NCBI RefSeq assembly: GCF_001428255.1
Contig: NZ_LMRW01000009.1
Span: 25,397 to 89,396, forward strand
Reading direction: 5' to 3'
Source: Agromyces sp. Soil535
GTDB lineage: Bacteria; Actinomycetota; Actinomycetes; Actinomycetales; Microbacteriaceae
DNA: 64,000 nt
Shown here: positions 59,668-64,000 of the stretch, piece after piece
How the letters are laid out: the number at the start of each line of letters is the position of its first letter
Position numbering within the stretch: position 1 is the first letter of the stretch
Made by a program: the position numbers and the translations under genes
The notes under the pieces: generated by a model
Databases searched by the model: none
What the model was told of the DNA's origin: nothing
What the model saw: only the letters and a program-made list of their open reading frames with translations

Positions 59668-59684
59668 CGGGCGGGAAACGCCCG
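59668..59684. terminator. weak hairpin between GMC oxidase and binding-protein genes
   Basis: Six-base arms CGGGCG/CGCCCG around a GGAAA loop, about 15 nt past the GMC gene stop. Too short to be sure of termination. Confidence 0.3.
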
Positions 59685-59698
59685 GAGCAATTTTGTTA

Positions 59699-61261
59699 CT
59701 ACCTAGAAATATTCGACTGGCCGACTGCGACGGGCGCGCGTCGGCTTCGGGCGCCTCCGCCGACGACCGCGCGGCCTGCCCGCACCGCGGTCACCATGCC
59801 CGTCAGCGTGGAGTTGCCGACGACGGCCGTGGGCACCGTTGCGCCGCCCGCGAGATAGAGGTTCGAGAACCCCCAGACCCGCCCGACGGGGTCGCAGACC
59901 GAGGTCCCGTCATCCGTCGGACCGGATCGGGCGGTCCCCGTGAAGTGCAGCGATGAGCCCGCCGGCAGCAGCGCGGAATCGCGCTCCGGCCGGAAGTCGC
60001 CGAGCGCCTCGCCCGCGGCGCGTTGCGCCGAGACCGCCTGTTCGATGAGTGCGCGGTCGGCCTCGGAGTGCGCGAAGCGCACGGTGATCCGCGGCAGGCC
60101 CGCGACATCCCGGTCCGTCTCATCGAAGACCAGCCGGTTGTCGGGGTCGAGCCGGGTCGGCACGTACAGCGAGAGGCCGACGGAGTAGGCCAGGCGCGCG
60201 CCGGTCTCGTCGAAGTAGAGCCGGTCCATGATCTGGCCGTGGAACGGCTGCGCTGGGCCGCTGTGCGGCAGCCAGTACGAGCCCGCGACCCATTCGTCCG
60301 GTCCCGGATCGGGGATCTCGTCGAGTGCGACGTCGAGCCGCCCGAGGTCGGCGATCACCTGCCCGGTGAGGAACGCGTGCTCGTTCAGGTACCGGCCGAG
60401 GGCCGGCGGCCGGATCCCCGACGCGAACAGCAGCTGCGGCGTGCGGATCGGGTCGGCCGCCACGACCGTCGTGCGCGCCTCGATCTCGTACTCCTCGCCC
60501 GTGGCGACCTCGCGCACGCGGGCGCCGCGCACCGTGGCGCCGTCGTGCACGAGCGCCACGGCGAGGGTGCCGGTGGACAGTGCGAAGTCGTCATCGTCGG
60601 GCGCGCTCATCCGCGGGAGGATGCGGTTCGGGCCGGTGCGCGGCAGCCGGCCGCCCACGCTCGGAGCGACTGCCATCGGCATTGTGCGCGGACGGCGTCC
60701 CTCGGCACTCGCCGCCCCGAAGACCCCGTCGAGCACGTCGAGGATGCGGGCGCCGACGTTCGTGATGCCGAAGGGTGCGTCGTGCACGCCGAGCAAGCGC
60801 TCGGCGTCGCGGAGGTCACGCTCCCACGCGTCGGGTCCGTCGAACGCGAACACCTCGTCGCCCCACGGACGCGGCGTGGCGGCCGTCCAGTGCACTCCCA
60901 TGCCACCCGCGTTCCAGGCGAACGCGCTCGCCGGCATCTCGGCGGCATCCTCATCGAAGGAGGAGAGGTGGTACATGCCAGGGGTCACGCTCCGGAGCTC
61001 GCCGCTCACCGGCGGCGTGACCTGGGCGCCGAGATACAGGGACTGGATGCCGGGTGACGCCTGCTCGATGTAGGTGCGGCGCACGGCCTCGTCGGCGAGG
61101 TCGTGGAGGTGCTGACCGGGTGCGTCCCCGATCGGCACGCCGCCGTCGATCATGCGGATGCGTGCGCCCGGCGACCCCTCCTGCACGATCCTCGCTACGG
61201 CGGCGCCCATGAGGCCGCTGCCCACGATGAGGACGTCGACGGGGGGTGGCACGTGCGGCAT
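59699..61261 (-). CDS. GMC-family FAD oxidoreductase, pyranose oxidase/C-glycoside 3-oxidase-like
   Basis: A 520-residue flavoenzyme. The FAD site DVLIVGSGLMGAAVARI is at 9-25. WNAGGMGVHWTAATPRPW (about 116-133) corresponds to the GGMSTHWTCATPRF region of pyranose 2-oxidase that contacts FAD, with His about 124. The active-site pair is His about 439 (SLHFTGTARSG) and Asn about 483 (VGNSTLTGM). Length and motifs fit bacterial pyranose-oxidase-like enzymes, including CarA-type C-glycoside 3-oxidases of Microbacterium. It would oxidise a sugar-ring hydroxyl of a free sugar or glycoside using O2 or a quinone. ATG 61261 follows GGAG at 7 nt. It lies upstream of a sugar importer and a TIM-barrel gene on the same strand. 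Confidence 0.88.
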   Translation of the reverse strand: MPHVPPPVDVLIVGSGLMGAAVARIVQEGSPGARIRMIDGGVPIGDAPGQHLHDLADEAVRRTYIEQASPGIQSLYLGAQVTPPVSGELRSVTPGMYHLSSFDEDAAEMPASAFAWNAGGMGVHWTAATPRPWGDEVFAFDGPDAWERDLRDAERLLGVHDAPFGITNVGARILDVLDGVFGAASAEGRRPRTMPMAVAPSVGGRLPRTGPNRILPRMSAPDDDDFALSTGTLAVALVHDGATVRGARVREVATGEEYEIEARTTVVAADPIRTPQLLFASGIRPPALGRYLNEHAFLTGQVIADLGRLDVALDEIPDPGPDEWVAGSYWLPHSGPAQPFHGQIMDRLYFDETGARLAYSVGLSLYVPTRLDPDNRLVFDETDRDVAGLPRITVRFAHSEADRALIEQAVSAQRAAGEALGDFRPERDSALLPAGSSLHFTGTARSGPTDDGTSVCDPVGRVWGFSNLYLAGGATVPTAVVGNSTLTGMVTAVRAGRAVVGGGARSRRAPVAVGQSNISR

Positions 61262-61392
61262 GAAGGAGCTCCCGAGTTTCGCTGAAGTATTGCTACTTTG
61301 CAGCATAACTATGGGATGTTTCGTCATGATGTCGCGGGCTTCTGTAGGTTCCGGCGGAACTCGTCCGATTCCGTGGGTACTTGTCATCTAAG

Positions 61393-61406
61393 TGTCCAAT
61401 TGGACA
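61393..61406. promoter_or_regulatory. perfect 14-bp palindrome upstream of the GMC oxidase gene
   Basis: TGTCCAATTGGACA is fully symmetric and extends to 20 bp with one mismatch (61390-61409). A further TTTGTCC half-site follows at once. It lies about 130 bases upstream of the GMC start in a low-GC gap and is a candidate operator for the glycoside module; no regulator gene is adjacent. Confidence 0.5.
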
Positions 61407-61501
61407 TTTGTCCTCGCGAGACCGCCTACGGAGGCTTAGGACTGTGGCGGTTGAGGCGCCCGGCTGAGGGACCGCCTTGCGGGCGGCGTCTGCAGTTTCC
61501 C

Positions 61502-61507
61502 TAGACT
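61502..61507 (+). promoter_or_regulatory. -10 element (TAGACT) before a methyltransferase relic
   Basis: TAGACT, 7 nt before GTG 61515, with the same layout as functional leaderless genes in this window. Confidence 0.45.
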
Positions 61508-61514
61508 CGACCGT

Positions 61515-61697
61515 GTGATCAGCAAGGTCAGCGGCGCGTACTCCCGGCGGGCAGCGGAGTACACCGATCTCTTCGGGTCGATGAGCGCCGTGCATCCCTC
61601 AGAGCTGGTGATCGATGAGATCGTTCCCCTCGTCGAATACCGAACCCAAGGCGAACTCTGCGATTCGTGTCCCGACTCAAACTGCACCCAGCGATGA
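61515..61697 (+). pseudogene. 5' remnant of a class I methyltransferase gene
   Basis: The first about 33 codons (VSGAYSRRAAEYTDLFGSMS, then AVHPSEL) match the N-terminus of SAM-dependent methyltransferases that begin with YSxRAAEYxxLxGxxxAxHPxD. After about base 61610 the similarity stops. No glycine-rich SAM motif follows, and the frame ends at 61697 with unrelated sequence (ELCDSCPDSNCTQR). The promoter and GTG start remain intact, so this is a 3'-truncated gene, probably cut by an insertion or deletion event. Confidence 0.6.
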
Positions 61698-61962
61698 CCG
61701 ATTTCGCACCCAAGCCCGCGTCGACACCCAGAGCGCCCCTGGCGCAAAGCGAGCTGTATTACGGATCGGGAGGGAACGCATTTCGCGAAACACTCGTCCG
61801 CCAGGACCTGGTAGCCGCGACCCAGTCCGCCGGACTTCGGAGGAACCACGTTCTATCCTTTGTACGCAATGATCGATCCCTGAGGGGACAAGGGCGATGC
61901 GAGAGCTCGACTTGGGCCCGACTTCGAATCCCGTCTCGATCCTGCCGCCGGCCCCCAATCGC
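61698..61962. other. gap without a recognisable gene
   Basis: This stretch has lower and more even base composition than the rest of the window. Short frames exist on both strands but none has a start signal, codon bias or recognisable motif. It joins the methyltransferase relic to the hydrolase-LuxR fusion and may be eroded sequence left by a past rearrangement. Confidence 0.5.
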
Positions 61963-61968
61963 CATAAT
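61963..61968 (+). promoter_or_regulatory. -10 element (CATAAT) of a leaderless start
   Basis: CATAAT, 6 nt before GTG 61975. It supports that start over the longer frame beginning at 61897. Confidence 0.45.
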
Positions 61969-61974
61969 GGATGT

Positions 61975-63000
61975 GTGCAGCAACGCATTGGTCGGTTGAC
62001 GACGACCGATGGCGCCGATATTGCGTATGCCTCGATCGGTGCCGGCCGCCCGCTGTTGTACATCACTGGCTGGCTCAGTCATCTGCAGCTGAGCTGGGAA
62101 CTGCCGGAAGAGCGGGCCTTCTACGAGAGCCTCGCGACGGGCTGCCGGCTCGTGCGGTACGACCGAGCCGGCTGCGGGTTGTCCGCAGCATCTGATCGAC
62201 CACCGTCAATGGCGTATGAGCTGGAGCAGCTGGCCGGAGTCGCCGAGACGCTCGGTCCGGAGCCTTTCGACTTGATGGGCACGTCGATGGGCGCGCTGGT
62301 CGCGGTGGCTTGGACCGTAGCGCACCCGGAATCAGTCCGGCGGCTCGTGCTGTACGGCGGCTGGGTATCCGGCGCGAACATCTCCCCACCCAGCGTGCGC
62401 GACCACGTTCTCGGGCTGGTCGAGTCGCACTGGGGTCTCGGCTCGGACGTGCTCACCGACATCTTCGCCCCCGATGCCCAAGCCACGGCACGAGAGGAGT
62501 TCGGCCGCTACCAAAGGGCAAGCTCGACCGCCGCCACCGCCCGCTCGCTTCTGGCGCTGAGCTACGACCTCGACGTCACTGACCTCCTTGCGCAGGTCCG
62601 CGCCCCGACGCTGGTGGTGCATCGTGCCCAAGACCGGGCCGCTCCCGTCGAGCAGGCTGCAGCACTGGCTGACGGGATCCCCAGCGCGCAGCTGGTGGTG
62701 CTGCCTGGGCGCTCGCATCTGCCGTATGCGGGTGATGCGCAGGCTGTCGTGGCGCCGATCCGCCGGTTCCTCGGCTTGCGCAGCCTGCCGCGCGGTCCCC
62801 GAACGCTGACGGCCCGGCAGACCGAGGTCGCGGCGCTAATCAGCGACGGGTGTACGAACCGCGAAATCGCCACGCGGCTGGGCATCGACGAACGGTCCGC
62901 CGAGGGTCATGTCGAACGAATCCGCCTGCGCCTTGGCTTCAAGTCGCGAGCGCAGATCGCGGCGTGGTATGTCGGCCGGCGCGACGAGTCGGATCGGTGA
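61975..63000 (+). CDS. alpha/beta hydrolase fused to a LuxR-type DNA-binding domain
   Basis: A 341-residue two-domain protein. Residues about 1-265 form an alpha/beta hydrolase with nucleophile Ser about 104 (MGTSMGALVA), Asp about 220 (VVHRAQDRAAP) and His about 248 (GRSHLPYAG), so the triad looks intact. Residues about 276-332 form a LuxR/GerE HTH (LTARQTEVAALISDGCTNRE, then GIDERSAEGHVERIRLRLGF). The hydrolase may act as ligand sensor, or may degrade the signal it responds to. GTG 61975 follows CATAAT at 6 nt. Less GC-biased codon use suggests transfer. It is followed by a methyltransferase gene 38 bases on. Confidence 0.88.
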   Translation: MQQRIGRLTTTDGADIAYASIGAGRPLLYITGWLSHLQLSWELPEERAFYESLATGCRLVRYDRAGCGLSAASDRPPSMAYELEQLAGVAETLGPEPFDLMGTSMGALVAVAWTVAHPESVRRLVLYGGWVSGANISPPSVRDHVLGLVESHWGLGSDVLTDIFAPDAQATAREEFGRYQRASSTAATARSLLALSYDLDVTDLLAQVRAPTLVVHRAQDRAAPVEQAAALADGIPSAQLVVLPGRSHLPYAGDAQAVVAPIRRFLGLRSLPRGPRTLTARQTEVAALISDGCTNREIATRLGIDERSAEGHVERIRLRLGFKSRAQIAAWYVGRRDESDR

Positions 63001-63038
63001 AATGAGGTAGTTCCACGCCTGAAAGAGCCGACGGGGGC

Positions 63039-63749
63039 GTGCACTCTGGTGTCATCGACAACGAGACACCGCTGGAGCAGACAGTGGCCGAGACCACAAC
63101 GATCACCCCGTCAGAGACCGGGTTCAAGCAGCACGCCGTGCGCGGCCGATTCAATGCCGCGTTCTTCCGAGTGATGGATCCGTACATTGAGTGGAACCTT
63201 CGCAGTCGTAAGCAGCGCGTGTTCTCCGGGCTTCCTCGCGAGGTCGTCGAGATCGGACCGGGCGTGGGCGCCAATATCCGATACCTCCCCGCCGGCAGCA
63301 CCCTCGTGGCCATCGAACCCAACCGGTACATGCACGGCCCGCTGCGGGATGCGGCGCACCGACACGGCGTGCAACTCGACCTGCGCGAGCGCATGGCCGA
63401 GCAGACGGGCCTACCCGATAGCAGTGCGGATAGCGTGATCTCTTCGCTGGTGCTCTGCTCGGTGCAGAATCCAGCTGCCGTGCTCGCCGAGGTACGGCGC
63501 ATCCTGCGCCCGGGTGGCACCTTTCGATTCCTCGAACACGTGCTGGCCAGGACCGCAACGCCGACCCGCGCGGCCCAACGGGTCCTTCGCCGCCCGTGGG
63601 CCTGGATCTTCGAGGGCTGCTCGTGCGAACGAGACCTGGAGCAGTCCGTGCGCGCCGCGGGATTTGAGAGCGTGACGATAGACCGCTACCGCCTCCACAC
63701 CCCGTTCCTTCCGTTCAATACCCACATCGCCGGCATCGCGCAGGCGTAG
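63039..63749 (+). CDS. class I SAM-dependent methyltransferase
   Basis: A 236-residue methyltransferase. Motif I is VVEIGPGVGANIRYLPAG (about 68-85), the acidic contact is AIEPNRYMH, and the later motifs are SSLVLCSVQNPAAVLAEVRR and ILRPGGTFRFLEHVLA. The C-terminal WIFEGCSCERDLEQSVRAAG mirrors the CHGCHWDRDTERAL block of the methyltransferase at 4418, marking both as one METTL7-like subfamily. The N-terminal 35 residues are variable; GTG 63084 is a later start option. Possibly cotranscribed with the hydrolase-LuxR gene. Confidence 0.88.
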   Translation: MHSGVIDNETPLEQTVAETTTITPSETGFKQHAVRGRFNAAFFRVMDPYIEWNLRSRKQRVFSGLPREVVEIGPGVGANIRYLPAGSTLVAIEPNRYMHGPLRDAAHRHGVQLDLRERMAEQTGLPDSSADSVISSLVLCSVQNPAAVLAEVRRILRPGGTFRFLEHVLARTATPTRAAQRVLRRPWAWIFEGCSCERDLEQSVRAAGFESVTIDRYRLHTPFLPFNTHIAGIAQA

Positions 63750-63751
63750 AA

Positions 63752-64000
63752 CTACCGATTCTGGGTGTGTCCACAGCGTGCCCACCCCAGTCGCGACGCG
63801 TCCGCATGCCGATCCTCACATGGACGCTCGTCCTGTCCTGCGAGGGCGATGCATCCAGCTGTCGATGATGACTCGCAGACGCCGCCTCGTGTGGTCGAAT
63901 CGGTCAGCCGTTGACGGTCCAGTGCCTGTCCGAGGTCGGCGTGGAGGGCGGCGAGGTCGTCATGGCCGGTGTCGTGCAACCTCCGGCGGCGTATAGGCCT
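63752..64000 (-). CDS. possible C-terminal part of a leftward gene entering from the right edge
   Basis: An open minus-strand frame runs from the window edge to TAG at 63752, two bases after the converging methyltransferase stop. The visible 82 residues (RPIRRRRLHDTGHDDLAALH, then ADLGQALDRQRL) contain a plausible amphipathic helix, followed by a Ser/Thr- and Cys-containing tail that looks poorly ordered. Codon bias is weak. I do not recognise a family. It may equally be non-coding. Confidence 0.3.
   Translation of the reverse strand, partial: RPIRRRRLHDTGHDDLAALHADLGQALDRQRLTDSTTRGGVCESSSTAGCIALAGQDERPCEDRHADASRLGWARCGHTQNR

Noticed and set aside
61667..61999. A 110-codon frame between the methyltransferase relic and the hydrolase-LuxR gene
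   Set aside because: It has no ribosome-binding site, no recognisable motif and codon use unlike a gene. It overlaps the CATAAT promoter and the start of the fusion gene.
1..64000. tRNA, rRNA, CRISPR arrays, insertion sequences, riboswitches
   Set aside because: No cloverleaf with a CCA-type end, no regularly spaced repeats, no transposase motifs and no recognisable aptamer consensus were noticed by eye. A covariance-model scan would be needed to exclude riboswitches fully.

Overview
The window is a very GC-rich actinobacterial chromosome segment. Strong GC3 bias, GTG starts, frequent ATGA/GTGA overlaps, TANNNT -10 boxes placed 6-7 nt before leaderless starts, and constant use of the words GGATGC and GCATCC all point to Microbacteriaceae (Agromyces/Microbacterium-like). 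Genus is inference. No tRNA, rRNA, CRISPR array, insertion sequence or integrase was seen. The content is accessory chromosomal metabolism, transport and regulation.

Layout. 1-10 kb: an alpha/beta hydrolase and an EI24 membrane protein, a DrrAB-type exporter with a divergent TetR regulator, a methyltransferase, an orphan b-type cytochrome, an FAD oxidoreductase, a CorA-type channel, and an isolated phage-type contractile tail sheath gene (8879-10066). 10-21 kb: a carbohydrate locus. A leftward operon encodes a 2-hydroxyacid dehydrogenase, a DUF2264 protein, a binding protein, two permeases and a YesL-like protein. A rightward operon encodes a heparinase II/III-like protein, a DeoR-HTH/LacI-sensor hybrid regulator and a Gfo/Idh/MocA oxidoreductase. 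The divergent gap holds a 32-bp palindromic operator candidate. 21-30 kb: a thioredoxin-reductase-like enzyme, an epoxide hydrolase with a divergent WYL regulator, a small secreted protein, panD, a TetR-CocE hydrolase pair, an SRPBCC protein and a secreted endonuclease/exonuclease/phosphatase-fold protein. 30-38 kb: a four-gene PotD/Fbp-type ABC importer, an NADPH:quinone-reductase-like enzyme and TetR pair sharing a perfect 35-bp palindrome, a histidine phosphatase and a methyltransferase. 38-48 kb: a two-component system followed by an N-terminal-HTH STAND ATPase, two secreted beta-propeller proteins and a second EEP-fold protein. 48-55 kb: a TetR plus rifampin-phosphotransferase-like operon, two aldo/keto reductases divergent from a LysR regulator, and an exported intradiol dioxygenase-like lipoprotein. 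55-61 kb: a second sugar module with a pyranose-oxidase/C-glycoside-3-oxidase-like GMC enzyme, a binding protein, two permeases and a TIM-barrel isomerase/epimerase-like protein. 61-64 kb: a less GC-biased tail with a methyltransferase relic, an alpha/beta-hydrolase-LuxR fusion and a methyltransferase.

Working together. The two sugar modules have importers but no ATPase, so they probably share a chromosomal MsiK-like ATPase (inference). Module 1 looks like import and processing of uronate-containing oligosaccharides. Module 2 looks like uptake of a glycoside followed by oxidation at a ring hydroxyl, possibly with beta-elimination. Repressor and target pairs with visible palindromes occur at 17.2, 36.0 and 51.4 kb. 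Strong intrinsic hairpins separate most convergent gene pairs, and several share the stem CGGATGCCGC/GCGGCATCCG.
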